Assembly (NCBI GenBank): GCA_003313425.1 | Contig: NHZP01000050.1 | Location: forward strand, 1 to 64,000 | Reading direction: 5' to 3' | DNA length: 64,000 nt | Source: Pseudopyrenochaeta lycopersici | Lineage: Eukaryota; Ascomycota; Dothideomycetes; Pleosporales; Pseudopyrenochaetaceae | Part shown: piece by piece, positions 22,076 to 33,241 of the stretch | Layout: the number at the start of each line of letters is the position of its first letter | How positions within the stretch are numbered: the stretch's first letter is position 1 | Program-made: the position numbers and the translations under genes | Notes under the pieces: model-generated | The model's input: only the letters and a program-made list of their open reading frames with translations | Told to the model about the DNA's origin: nothing | Databases searched by the model: none

Positions 22076-24359
22076 TTGCCAGTGATATTCAAGGCACCAG
22101 AAGTCGCGATGAGTATGTCTTTGAGCAAGAAGCGAGCAAGAGAGGTGGACGGCATACCAGAAAGTGTAAATACAGGAATTATAGTGCAAGCTCTCTCTCC
22201 AGACCCGCCCAAAAAACCACGCTCATCGACATCTGCCACCTCACCAACCTTACCACATATCGTCATTCATCGCGTTGAGTGCAGCCGCACAGAAAGATAC
22301 CACGAACACCACAAAGCTAGCTCTGATTACTTTGACGTGCCACGTCTCCTTGCACAGTCGAATCGAAAGACATGCCTTCAAGGTCGACACCGAATCCAGG
22401 ACATAGAAAACTACCTTGAAGATCACAACGACCTTAGCTTCGCTGTGTATATCACTTATAGTTGCACAGCGTACCATGAAACGATAAGAGATAGTTTCAA
22501 GCGCATAAAAATGCCTGCTATGGACGACAAGATTGCTGCCCAGGCCAAACCTTTCTTCTACGTCCTCCAACAAGACGGCATACCAGCAATGCCAGCGTCG
22601 GAGGCTTTGATTCTTTCCGAGGGCTTAAAAGAGGCCTTGCTTCAACTGAGTATGGAGACCCCTCAATTTTCGTGGGATTGGGATGCCTCATCGAATTTTA
22701 CGTACCCTTATCTTCATCTTTATCACCACAGAGACCTTTTGGCTGGTTCTGTCACACGCGAACTGAAGCCATCTCACCCTCCACATCTCAGAGCTCTACA
22801 AAGCTACCTTGTCGACCATGTTGGTCCTGAATATGCGGAAGCAGAAGCATTATTCGCAATCGGCCTGGTTAATAGACAACATTGGGCAAAGCTATATCGA
22901 CCTGGCGCCGAAGTAGTGACACTTGATGGTGGTCAGCACGTGGCCTATGTTTGCAAGACCTGTCCAACGGCGAATAACGGAAGCCTTCACTTGCAGTGCT
23001 GGTCTTGGGCATTCGATGGCAAATTCTTCCAGCAAGATACGGTTCTCACTATCCCCTGGCCTTCTGACAGTGACACAGCCGTTCTCACCAACCTACGTGC
23101 GTATCCTTTAGCACATGCTAGGAAAGGCCTTGAAGATGAGCTTCGTGCCCGTGGTGAAGTTTTCTGGGCTTGCCGCTCTCGGAAATTTGTGAATTACGAT
23201 GTGCCTTTGGAGGGGATGGAAGTCCAGATTGTAATGCAGGCTTACTCTGAAAATTAATCTAATTGCTGACGTCGTCAGGCTAATCTACGATACATGATAG
23301 ACATGACGACCTACAAACTGATGCATGTAGATGAAGAAGCGGCCGCCCCTCGCACTGAACTAGGTGAAGATGAGATGCGCGCTGATAATCCTCCAGCTGA
23401 GCCTTTTGTCCTCCTGCTTCCAGCGACGATTCGTGGCTACGGTTTTCACAACAAGAAGTGGAGTAAGTGACAAGTTTAAGTTGCGAAACGAGACACTGAC
23501 GTGCTGTGCAGGCCAACTGTTGGTGACGCATATCCGAGACGTCCAGTGGAACGAGACAATATTCGAAAACCGACTGGTGCTCTTAGAGGACAAGAAAGAA
23601 CTCATTCGGGCTTTGATCACCAACCATGCTGGAAAGCAAAACAACATCAGGACCGAGTTCATGGCAGGGAAAGGAGAAGGCCTGATAATCCTATTACATG
23701 GAGGTCCTGGGACGGGCAAGACACTTACTGCGGAAAGTGTGGCCGAGCTTGCGAAACGACCGTTGTATCGAGTAACCTGCGGAGACATTGGAACTGAACC
23801 TCAGGCCGTGGAAGAATATCTCAAGTCAGTTCTTTGGATCGGAAGTACTTGGGGCTGCGTGCTTCTGCTCGATGAAGGTGACGTGTTTCTCGAGGAGCGG
23901 ACGAAGATGGATATGCAACGTAACGCCCTTGTCTCGGTTTTTCTACGAGTTTTGGAGTATTATGATGGTATCCTCATACTCACAACCAACCGCATCGGTA
24001 CTTTCGATGAAGCCTTCAAATCTCGCATCCAGCTTGCGCTGCATTACCCACCTCTTAGTTCAAGTGACCGCAAAGAGGTTTGGCAGAACTTTTTGGAGTC
24101 GCTATTGGAAGCAGGAGAAAAGTTCAATTTTGAGGAGATTGAAAAAAAGTTGCCGAGACTGAGCGACTACAAACTGAATGGGCGACAGATCCGGAATACG
24201 ATCAATAACGCGCGACAGTTGGCTCGCCATGCGGGCCAGCCTTTGCGATACGTGCACATTGATAAGGCACTGAAGGTCGTGGTAGACTTTGAGACGTACG
24301 TAACGGAAATACACGGCCATGATGATGAGGAGTATGCTAGAGATATTGGCAACCGGTAG
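22076..24359 (+). CDS. AAA+ ATPase of the fungal DUF7025-AAA type, three exons
   Basis: Exons 22,076-23,230, 23,279-23,462 and 23,512-24,359 give 728 aa; introns are 48 bp (GTAATG...CAG) and 49 bp (GTAAGT...CAG), both in phase. An internal ATG at 22,109, just before a KKRAR basic cluster, may be the real start. The N-terminal half resembles the uncharacterised domain (DUF7025) that precedes AAA in many fungal proteins. The AAA module has Walker A GGPGTGKT at 510-517, Walker B LLLDEGD near 564-570, sensor LTTNR and the FKSRIQLALHYP arginine-finger region. The Walker B Ala is Gly here, but both acidic residues remain. The module resembles BCS1/proteasomal-type AAA domains; the substrate is unknown. 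Reading it as two separate ORFs is an intron artefact. Confidence 0.85.
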
Positions 24360-24425
24360 ACGGGTCTTGAACGCAATGAAAATCAAACCAAGACATCATA
24401 TACTGTTTACTAACAGCTCCAAAAT

Positions 24426-24544
24426 ACATACGACCATAGGACACTGAAAACTAGGCTTCCCGTCCGCTCAGCCATATATAAGCAGTGTACCGGCGGATTA
24501 GTAGTTAGGTGGGTGACCACTAGCGAATCCCCGCTGTTGTATGT
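24426..24544 (+). rRNA. 5S ribosomal RNA, copy 2
   Basis: 119 bp identical to copy 1 at 16,076, same orientation, 8.35 kb apart, followed by a T-rich terminator. Flanks of the two copies are unrelated beyond the T tract, as expected for dispersed 5S genes. Confidence 0.93.
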
Positions 24545-25369
24545 TTTTTTGTTTGCCTTCACTCAATCACTTTGCTTATACAACAATGCGGTGGTTATCC
24601 TTTATTGTTTTTGTTTTAAATTCCATGTGGTTACTGCAGTCGAATGATGTATTCACAAGGCTAAAGAACGTTGAAATGGTTGTCCACACGCAGTCGCCAC
24701 AGTTTTATTAGCAACATTGACATCTGCGTTTATGTAATTTCTCAGCTTCTTTCGTAACAATAATTGCCTGATCAAGCCTAAGCAGCCTTGCTCGTTAAGG
24801 CCACCTTGGTTATGAACAAATGTTGTCCTGGTTATTGTTTTGAGAGTACCCGCCCTCCCTTTTCTATAACCTTTCCTTCTACTCCCTAGTGCAACGATTA
24901 TGTATCGGAGCGAGGCAATTGTCATGCATTTGAAGAAGTATTAGCGTATTGCGGCCTGTAACACTACATGATTACTGCATGACCGAAGCATTTGAGCCTA
25001 GTGCTGGATTCATGGCCACACAATTGATATCTCCACCTTGATGGTGGCGCAGGAATGGCCTCTGCTCTATTTGGCTTAAATCAGCAATTCAGAGACACCC
25101 TTGAAGCGTGTTTCTAGGTAAATAATAGTCGGATACCTTTTTTGAAGTACGTCGAGCGATGTCAAATATTGAGCGCACGGACAGCAAGAGCACAGGCCGG
25201 CATATCACAAAACTTCCTGAGTCTGCTGTCAGTTATCACATCGCGTGTGGCCTCTTGCCTGTTTACGTGGTATCATAAGCTTTTCTGGTTCATGGCTCAC
25301 CGTTTTGCGTTCTGTCGCAACACGACTTCAGACAGTTCTAGAAAGCGCCTGCGGCCTCGCTGAGGTCGT
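24545..25369. other. Intergenic, no gene recognised
   Basis: 825 bp after the second 5S gene. Frames at 24,653-24,925 (minus) and 25,142-25,363 (plus) show no domain, signal peptide or splice support. Confidence 0.4.
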
Positions 25370-25880
25370 ATGGCATCAGTCAGGCTGTTGCTAAATTCGA
25401 CTGTGGCCGGAGTCGGGGGCCAGATGCTTCTGACTTTATATCGCATTGCAATGTGCCGCCTAGCAGCCGTCGAGCCGAGCTTCAGTAAGCTAGCAGTTCC
25501 AGCAGCGGCAAAGACAGTCTACACGCCCATCAACTCCATTTCTTTGATAGACAAGACTATTGCACATGAGCTGACACATATGAATCAAGTCGTACCACCG
25601 ACGGTAGACCTTCAGCCCAATCTCTACAGCAAAATTATGTCACATTCTCAGCTCATCGTGCTAGATTGCTGATGATTGCTTACTTCGTTGCAGGTTTCAG
25701 GATCCACAGAACCTAGTTCCAAAATACCTACAAGTTAACAGTCAATCTGGTTCTTCACAAAACGCAGACTCTCATTTCCTATTTGCAGTTGGAGCTTGGA
25801 TAAACACCCATTGGGGCGGACTCATTAACGCAGACGGCCTATTTAGAGCGCCGCAGGCTACACCAAAGGCTAGAATCTAA
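25370..25880 (+). CDS. Small HExxH metallopeptidase-like protein, possibly a remnant
   Basis: Exons 25,370-25,638 and 25,694-25,880 give about 151 aa. The proposed 55-bp intron has a weak GTCACA donor, a GCTGAT branch site and TTGCAG acceptor, and restores the frame. Exon 1 ends with TIAHELTHMNQ (residues 63-73), a zinc-binding HExxH motif. Exon 2 has NADSHFLFAVGAW, which resembles the downstream conserved block of fungal secreted metallopeptidases of the lysine-specific/deuterolysin-like clan. No signal peptide is seen and the product is much shorter than such enzymes, so a 5' part may be lost. The role is unproven. Confidence 0.4.
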
Positions 25881-26889
25881 GTGTTGTCATGGTATTTGAT
25901 CAATCTCGGCCTTTTTGACGATATTACTCTAAAAACTGATCTGGATATTCAAGTTGCGCAATGGAAAGCTGCGTCTGAAGAGCGAACGTACAGTAACAAT
26001 CCGACCCTGATTTTAAGCGCATAGGGAATGTGCAGGCCTCAAATACTATGCTCTCATAAGAGTTCTAGGTGTCAAACTTGGTAGTATTTTAGCAACTTTC
26101 GACAGTGGAATTGGTACATTGAGAGTCTACTATCCTTTCTGCGTTACGAAACCTCTTGCATTTTCAACAATTGCAAGCCCTTCGCTCATTGAGTATCCAA
26201 GCTGAAATTCCATTATTTTCTTCATGGCAGGCCATGTCTCTTCTTATCATAAACGGCCAAACCTGCTCATCGGGCGGCACGGAAGTGTGCTTTCTCCATG
26301 AAACACGTACCTCATGTTTGAACTGGTCTCGAAAGACTCTTTAGGATAGAGAAGAAAAGGTCTTCATCTGAAGCATTCACACGCGGGTTTGGGTTATGTC
26401 TGTGTATGTCAACTCTAACGCGCGCCGGACCTTTCATTCTAGAGATGTCGTCTCACGTTTTGTTCCACTAATCGGGACGGTACAGTGGTATTCCAAGTCT
26501 CAGATCTCGTTCAAGGTCAACTGCAATGTACGAATACTGGAGATGGAGGTCTTGGATCGAATCCAAGCTTGGCTTGGACAGGAGCCGCGTGAAACACCGA
26601 TACTCTGTGGTTCCAGTGAGTCGGAACGTGTTGCTGGTGTACAGATAATCGAACGATTCCGTATGCCTGGGACACACTGTCAGTTGTTACCAGGCCATGA
26701 TCGGAATGCAGTATATCGGCGTACGCTAATTTGCAAGAATGGGGAAAGATGACAATCCTCGCGCTGCATGGCAGGTAAGCTCGGGAGGCGTCTTCTCTTT
26801 TCCTATTTCGTCTCCATCCATATCCTTATTCTCATCGGCGACCTGAAACAATAATTCTTTGCCGGCTAAGATGTCCGAATAGATGAGCC
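25881..26889. other. Degenerate sequence, no supported gene
   Basis: About 1 kb. Frames at 26,156-26,344 and 26,396-26,752 are open. Around 26,480-26,700 a different plus frame reads like a small secreted domain with two in-frame stops. Nothing is strong enough to name. Probably decayed gene material. Confidence 0.3.
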
Positions 26890-27620
26890 TTCGAATGTCT
26901 AGTAGGACCCTGCAGAAGAAATGCGAAACAAGCTCTCGAGAAGAGGTATCAACACCACAGCGCAATCCACAGCCGTAACAAGAGACAGAGCTTATAAAGT
27001 ATATAGAGCAAACAAAAAGACCAAATCTACCTCATACAAGGGAAATAGTGCGGAATTTTGCATCGATATCGCTAGACACCCTGTCTCTCAAAGTTGGGTT
27101 GCTCGCTTCCTCCACCGACACCAAGATGAGCTTGCATCTCAAGGGAGCACTTTTATGGATCGCCAACGCCACGATGCTGAATCTGGTGATAAATATGAGG
27201 TATAATTTGAACAAACAGGCAGCAAGATTGACTTCTACGTAGTAGAGCCTGATAAAACATATAATACGGATGAGAAGGACTTCATGATTGGAGCTGTCGG
27301 CGGACAGAAAGGATCTTTAGTAAGCGGCTATTCAAGGAGAATTAGATTACGCAGATTTTTCAAGAAGGAAACCATGGATGCCTAAGCTTGTTGGCGTACG
27401 TTTGCGCTGAAGGTATAGCGTTGCTGCCAGCTCTCATATATGCGGCCGACTCTAAGAAGATCCAATCAACCTGGATGGAAGATATGAAGGTAGGAGAACA
27501 TTTATAGTCTATGACAACCAGTTTATATGGTGAGACAAGACCCAAAGGACCATATTCTTATCGTGGTGAAGTTGATAGCTCATCGCAGAGAACAGCTCAT
27601 CGCATCGAAGTAGTGGTAGC
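26890..27620 (+). pseudogene. pogo/Fot1-like transposase relic
   Basis: Three plus-strand blocks in shifted frames match the order of a pogo-type DDE transposase. First is a CENP-B-like helix-turn-helix (PVSQSWVARFLHRHQDELAS, around 27,080-27,145). Second is a YNTDEKDFMIG block near 27,260-27,290, the first catalytic-Asp region. Third is a CAEGIALLPALIYA block with QSTWMEDM near 27,400-27,490. Stops and frameshifts separate them, and no terminal inverted repeats were found. Confidence 0.6.
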
Positions 27621-27915
27621 CAATCTTTGGTACGAAGTAGCATGTCTTGGTCAAATAGCCAGTCGATGAGCTGCATTGAATGCTCTGGGCATTTGACTAA
27701 GATCTTCTGGCAATTTTCCCGAGTGTGATGTCCAGCTGAGCACCTAGGCACAATTAGCTGGAACTTAGACTGATTGATGAGCCGATCTCTTATAATATGC
27801 TCAAAGGGAATATCTGAAGGTACCAAGAAAGCTGAAACTATAAAAATTGATAACATGTGGGTATTAAGATCTAAAAGAGTATACGAAAGCTAAAACTACT
27901 GTAACTGCTACATCT

Positions 27916-28935
27916 TTATAGCGCCTTGTCCTCGGCAACTTTGATAACGACTGAACCAAATCCAGGGTCCTTCAGCCACATGCGATGTGCCTCAGGTACC
28001 TGCTCGAGCGTCCACAATTTCCTGATTGGTACATGAATGTCACCTTTCGCCAATAGACCGAATAGCGTCTTCAACTCGGGTTCAAAGGTCTTCTGGTCCC
28101 TGTCGATGTAGTAGAAGCTCGTCTTGTGCGGGCAAAATGGCACCAAACCCTTCGCAAGCAATTTGGCAATCTGAACAGGTTGGCTCCTCTGCTTGCCACC
28201 AGTGAGCGTCATGAGATTGCCGCCATAGCCAACCAAATGGCCACCATCTTTGGAGAGAATGCTCCAGCTCTCATCCCAAGACTCGAATCCAAGCGCGTCG
28301 TACACGACATGCGCACCGCCAATGACGTTCATGGCCATGATCCAGTTTTTGTCGCTGTAAACAAATGGAATTGCACCGGCTTCTCGGAGAGCGGCATGGC
28401 TGCCTTGTGATGCCGTACCATAGACTTCTGCGCCCTGCATTTTGCAGAACGTAAGGAGTGCGAAGCCGACTGACCCGCTAAGGCCGTGAATGAAAACGCG
28501 TTGGCCTGGGGAAACTTTTGACCCGCGGTATGCCATGCCATATGCCGTGCTCCAGTCTAAAATAAGAGATACGGCCTGCTGAAGGTCGACACCCTCTGGT
28601 ACTGGAATGAGATACTTCTCTGGCTGGTTGCAGAGCTCGGCTTGCGCATCGTATTTTGAAAGGCATGAGACGAGGTCGCCGGTCTTGAATTTTGAGCAGT
28701 TGGCACCATTCTGATGGACGCGGCCGATGAACGAGTAACCAGGGGTCATAGGTGCCTTTCTTTGCAGTGGATAAACTCCGTTGCGCATTGCGATATCTGA
28801 GCCACACATTGGAGCGTACAGGACTTTGACTTGAACTTCATTGGCAGCTGGTGCGGCGATGGTGTCAGTCACAACTGAGACAGAGGATGGGTCGCCGAAA
28901 CTGGTGAAGAGAACTTTGCGGATCGAGGTAGACAT
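27916..28935 (-). CDS. MDR-family NAD(P)H oxidoreductase (quinone oxidoreductase-like)
   Basis: Intact single exon, 339 aa. The N-terminal GroES-like fold has the MCGSDIAMRNG segment. A Rossmann domain follows with a nucleotide-binding loop GLSGSVG and the typical D-A-L-G strand later. The GHE zinc motif of classical alcohol dehydrogenases is replaced by PGYSF, so this is likely a zinc-independent reductase of the quinone-oxidoreductase/enoyl-reductase type in the cytosol. The length is normal for the family. The substrate is unknown; no biosynthetic partner genes are adjacent. Confidence 0.85.
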   Translation of the reverse strand: MSTSIRKVLFTSFGDPSSVSVVTDTIAAPAANEVQVKVLYAPMCGSDIAMRNGVYPLQRKAPMTPGYSFIGRVHQNGANCSKFKTGDLVSCLSKYDAQAELCNQPEKYLIPVPEGVDLQQAVSLILDWSTAYGMAYRGSKVSPGQRVFIHGLSGSVGFALLTFCKMQGAEVYGTASQGSHAALREAGAIPFVYSDKNWIMAMNVIGGAHVVYDALGFESWDESWSILSKDGGHLVGYGGNLMTLTGGKQRSQPVQIAKLLAKGLVPFCPHKTSFYYIDRDQKTFEPELKTLFGLLAKGDIHVPIRKLWTLEQVPEAHRMWLKDPGFGSVVIKVAEDKAL

Positions 28936-30032
28936 GTTGATATTGGAGATTATGGTGTAGGGAAATGTTTCAAGTGATGTCTGCTGCGTGTATGATAGAA
29001 GCGGTTATCCGATGGTGATTGATGTGATGAGAATTCATGAAGTCCAACATTTTACTTATTCTTATACCGATTGCGCACTCGGCCGATAGAGAGATCGAAA
29101 TGGAGAGTACACGTTCTTTGTGAGGGATGCGGGCAATTAGTTGTTTTGGGCTTTTCAGGCGACCCTTAGGACGGCGCAATTGATGGGTTCTTCGGAAGGA
29201 TTATTCGGCCGACTGAGACGATCTCGCCGTAAAAGGTTAGCCATATGCTGTTCGGGGCCTAGCGTTTCCGAATACGAATGCTGATGTTCCCAGCCACACC
29301 CCGACTCCGACAACTGATAGCACTCAGCCTCGTCCTCCGCACCTTTACTGCGTGTTGGGCCTCATAGATGCCATCTCCACGTTAGTAGTGATTGCGAAAG
29401 GTAAAGCTGCAGCCAGCAAAACTGTGGCTGCAGGCCTCGTCATCATCTGCATGCAGCTGATTGAACAACAGCTAGCTGGGACCGACGGGGCATCTTCAAG
29501 ACAACAGGCCGCAGGTCGATTTCCTTTACGGGCAATTTTCATGTCTGACTTGAGTTGCGAAAAGATTACTTCGCACGCATGCTAGCTTAAGAGGTCAGCA
29601 ATCCATCCATCATCAACATTTCCTTGAGTTGAATGACAAGAGCGTCCGATCGATCGAGGGCCAGGCTTACGCGTTACACTTCCCCGCATCTCAACGTTCA
29701 GCTCCAAGCCTCCTGTGAAGCCCGTCCAGAGAACTACACAATGGCGTCCCTATAGCACGTCTAGAGCCTGTGGGCTGCCAATGACAATACTGAAAGGCCT
29801 CAACAGCGAACATATAGTGTTGCTTCAGCAGCTGTGATGTGGCGCGAACTAGGTGAATTCACCGCTTTCAGGTGGTGAAGGCAATGGTTCACCGGACTGA
29901 GAAGAAGTTTTGACACATAAAAGCGAGTTGGGCTCTTCCTGTTCTACCTGATATTCCATAAATTCAAAGTCCTCCCAAGCCATAGTCTTTCAACCCGGTT
30001 ACGTAAACTGCTCAATCGTCCCCAATTCCATT
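28936..30032. promoter_or_regulatory. Divergent intergenic region
   Basis: 1.1 kb between the divergent MDR and NTF2-like genes. It must hold both promoters. The complementary ORF pair at 29,345-29,585 lacks any family feature. No repeat or RNA gene was seen. Confidence 0.4.
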
Positions 30033-30632
30033 ATGTCCTTCCCAACCAAGCCAGCCTTCTTTCACTACGGTACCTGGGATGACAAATCACGTCAACATGA
30101 GTGCATGAAGTGGATGTGCGTTCATCTCAACTTTTGACCTATCATCTAAGATGTAACTCTAACACTGAACAGGGAGAAGTACAACAATGCAGCCGATGCT
30201 AAAGCCTGGGATACCGAGCCATTCTCTAACTGGTTAACGTCCGATCATGTGCTCCGCAGGTCCACCGGCGAAAACGTCTCTGGCGGCGAAGCTTCTTGGT
30301 CTGCCCTCAGCAAGGAAGTATACGCTCCTTTCGCCTCTCATCTGCACGAACCCCAATACGCCATCTGCTGGGAGGCGGACGATGGTTGGGAGATGCTTGG
30401 TGTGGCGACCCTACACTGGAATCTTGTGGCTCCAGGTGATGGGCCGAAAGTCAAGGGTTCGGATGGTAAAGAATGGGATGGTGCGGGCCCTGCTGCGTTC
30501 AAGTTTCATTATGTGAAGCAGAGTGATGGGGGAATTAAGCTTAGCGAGACTGCTATTTTTGCAGACCCTACAGCGGCAGTTGCGACGATGATTAAGAGAG
30601 GTATGATGAAGCCAGAGGATTTGCTCAAGTAG
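30033..30632 (+). CDS. NTF2/SnoaL-like small protein, two exons
   Basis: Exons 30,033-30,115 and 30,173-30,632 encode 180 aa. The 57-bp intron (GTGCGT donor, CTAAC branch, AACAG acceptor) restores the frame as KWM-EKYNNADAKAWD. The N-terminal helix with AKAWDTEPFSNWL, followed by alternating strands (YAICWEADDGWEMLGVATLHWNLV), suits an NTF2-like cone fold with a SnoaL-type pocket, a family of small isomerases, cyclases and binding proteins. No signal peptide. Catalytic residues cannot be assigned by eye. Confidence 0.65.
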
Positions 30633-30889
30633 CGCATATGGGCGCGTGTAGGGGGAATGAGAAAGAAGGTAGTGTGAAAGAACACAAGTAAAATATGCAT
30701 GGAGTCATACTATATGTGAGAAGTGAGGTAGTAGGGCATGGCTGTAGGACGGAAACATTCAAGGACAGGTGAAGAGACCGCTCAAGAAAGGAAAGAATGA
30801 GGGAAATAATAATATAAATTGAGATTAGTATCTTCATCCTAGCAATTAAGCCGATCAAAATGCTTCATTATTATTGTAGAACCTTATTT

Positions 30890-33241
30890 TCAAGCTTCCC
30901 ACCTCTTCTGGGTACCCCGCTTACTCCACTGATGTCCCCCCTTGGAATCACCGGTCCTCTTCTTCTCCTCAAACAGCTTCTTGCTTAGCTGCCTGTACAG
31001 AAACCTGCCATTATTGCGGGTATTGATATTATGATTACTGTCCGTGAAGAAGGTGTTTTGCATCTTCTCGGGTGTAACACGGTTGAACATGAGCAGGTCT
31101 ACCAATGCGGCCGCGTTCTGGAAATGCACATTGTCGTCACCAGTACCGTGCTGGATTACAGTTCCACCAGCAATGTTCTTGAAGCCAGTGGCGTCGTGAA
31201 CCCGCGAGCGGTTGTAGCCCTCAGGGTTGATGTCGGGGGTCTTCATGTAACGCTCGGTGTATAGGGAGTCGTAGAAACGCCAGTCGCTGACGGGCGCGGT
31301 GATCAAGCCAAAAGAAATAATTGGGTCGCCAACTTCCACAACCTTGGCGGACAGATAGCCTCCATAGGACCAACCCCAGATGCCGATATGCTCGCTATCG
31401 ATCCATGAGTTCTTCGCGAGCTCCTTGGCAGCCCAGATCTGGTCTTCAGCCTCGAGCTCGCCGAGGTTGGAAGTGACGAGGGAACGGAACTTTCGGCCCT
31501 TCCGGCCAGTGCCCCGACCGTCGACGGTCAAAGTCACATATTCGAGCTCTGGGTCAGAGGCGACGTAAGCCTTGAAGTTGAGCGAGATAAAATCTTTATG
31601 CACTTCTTTGGCATTGGGTCCTCCGTAAGGAATCAAAAGCAGGGGGTACTTCTTGCTGGGATCAAAATTGGGAGGCAGACGAAGCATGGCATCGAGAGTG
31701 TAGCCTGAGGGGTGCTCAAGATCAAGGTAGGTGATGTTGGGCAGCGCATACTCTTGAAGGCGCTCATACAGCTGCGTGTTGTTGACGATTGTGCGGATTG
31801 GGGTGGTGGAGTTAATTGAGTAAAGCTCCTGGTAGGGAACGTCTGGACCGGCATATCGCAGAACGTAGTAAGAGCCACCGGAGGAGAAAGACCCAGTCCA
31901 GAAGGCAGTAACGCTGTCGTCAACGAGCGCCTTCTTCTCGCCAGTCTTGAAGTTTACCGAGTAGATGTGCGACTCGGCACTGTGGTGCTCAGTAGAGGTA
32001 AAGTAGACGAGGCCACGCTTGTAGTCAACCTTGGGGACAGTAATGACCTCCCATTCACCAGAAGTCAGGGCAATCTTCTCGCCACCATCAACTGGGAACA
32101 GATACAAGTGGGCCCAGCCGCTCTCATCCGAGACGTCTAGGTAGTACTCGGTGCTCGTGTTGCCATAGGTGGCGTTGGAGTTGGAGACAGGCCCAATATA
32201 CCTGATCTGCATAAGGTTCTCCAGCCAGCCATCGGTGCCATCTCGCTCACGGGTAATCTTGGATGAACCAGAGTTAACATTCACGACCACCAATTTTTCC
32301 AGGTCCTGCACGCGGTTGTAGGCGCGATAGATGACCTTGCTGTGGTCCTCAGTAAGCCACGTGACTTCGCCAATGACTAGATCATCCTCTGGAAAAGCAT
32401 CGATTGGGACATTGGTAACCTTTCCAGACTCGACATCAAGGAGATTGAAGACGACAGCGGGGTTCTTGGTGCCGACTTTGGGGTAGCGCAGTTCTAATTC
32501 CTCCGGGTAGACGGGTACAGGCTCGGCACCGTTGTCAATGTAGTACGGAATCCTGAAGCTACCCACGCCGGTCTCGTTGAAGCTGAGGAAGGCAATCTTA
32601 GTGCCGTCGGGCGAATACCATAGCGTGTAGCGGTCACCAAAGATCTCCTCCTCGTAGACCCAATCTGGAACAGCATTAAAGTAGTCAGGTCCGCCGTTCT
32701 CTGTGATCTGCGTGATGGTGCCGTTGGTCGAAATGTAGAGATTGTTGCCCTTGACGAAAGCAATCTGGGAAGAAGAAGCAGGGCTCCATTCGGCATACTG
32801 AATGTCGCCAACAGATTCAGGATCGAGGGGCGTGGTCTCTCCAGTTGCAACGTCCTGGATTAGGTAGTCGGCATAGTAGGAATGTCGGTATTCCTTGGTG
32901 TAGTTGACGGCCCACAGCACGCGGCTCGCATCAGGGGAAATAAAGAAGTCCCAGTAGTCCTCGGGGACCTTGTCGGCAGAGATGAAAGTCGTTGACTCGC
33001 CAGTAGCAATATTTTCGAAGATAAAATCACCTGAGGCGCCTGTGTAGATGTAGTCACCATCAGCACCGGTGCCAACCCAGCTGAAAGCCCTCGTTTGAGG
33101 AGACAATTGGCCAGGAGAGTCCGTGGTGATGTTGTAGGTCAGGCGTTTGGTACCGTTACCGAGAGGTTGGTGCGGGAATCGCGGAGGTTCAATGGCTGCG
33201 ATCAGCGGTAGTGCCGCCGCGAAGACGGAAAAAGACCGCAT
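30890..33241 (-). CDS. dpp4: Secreted dipeptidyl peptidase IV (S9B serine peptidase)
   Basis: Start chosen at 33,241, where the product begins MRSFSVFAAALPLIAA, a good signal peptide; upstream in-frame codons to 33,313 add an unlikely leader. The mature region is a beta-propeller followed by an alpha/beta hydrolase domain. The catalytic triad is visible: Ser in GWSYGG (about residue 625 of 783), Asp in HGTGDDNV (about 702) and His in DSNHNI (about 737). The propeller motif DWVYEEEIF supplies the N-terminus-binding Glu pair. Many N-glycosylation sequons fit secretion. It removes X-Pro/X-Ala dipeptides from peptides outside the cell. No introns; the length fits fungal DPP IV. Confidence 0.95.
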   Translation of the reverse strand: MRSFSVFAAALPLIAAIEPPRFPHQPLGNGTKRLTYNITTDSPGQLSPQTRAFSWVGTGADGDYIYTGASGDFIFENIATGESTTFISADKVPEDYWDFFISPDASRVLWAVNYTKEYRHSYYADYLIQDVATGETTPLDPESVGDIQYAEWSPASSSQIAFVKGNNLYISTNGTITQITENGGPDYFNAVPDWVYEEEIFGDRYTLWYSPDGTKIAFLSFNETGVGSFRIPYYIDNGAEPVPVYPEELELRYPKVGTKNPAVVFNLLDVESGKVTNVPIDAFPEDDLVIGEVTWLTEDHSKVIYRAYNRVQDLEKLVVVNVNSGSSKITRERDGTDGWLENLMQIRYIGPVSNSNATYGNTSTEYYLDVSDESGWAHLYLFPVDGGEKIALTSGEWEVITVPKVDYKRGLVYFTSTEHHSAESHIYSVNFKTGEKKALVDDSVTAFWTGSFSSGGSYYVLRYAGPDVPYQELYSINSTTPIRTIVNNTQLYERLQEYALPNITYLDLEHPSGYTLDAMLRLPPNFDPSKKYPLLLIPYGGPNAKEVHKDFISLNFKAYVASDPELEYVTLTVDGRGTGRKGRKFRSLVTSNLGELEAEDQIWAAKELAKNSWIDSEHIGIWGWSYGGYLSAKVVEVGDPIISFGLITAPVSDWRFYDSLYTERYMKTPDINPEGYNRSRVHDATGFKNIAGGTVIQHGTGDDNVHFQNAAALVDLLMFNRVTPEKMQNTFFTDSNHNINTRNNGRFLYRQLSKKLFEEKKRTGDSKGGHQWSKRGTQKRWEA

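Noticed and set aside
27509..27856. 115-codon minus ORF next to the MDR gene
   Set aside because: Lies over the pogo relic in antisense and shows no family feature.
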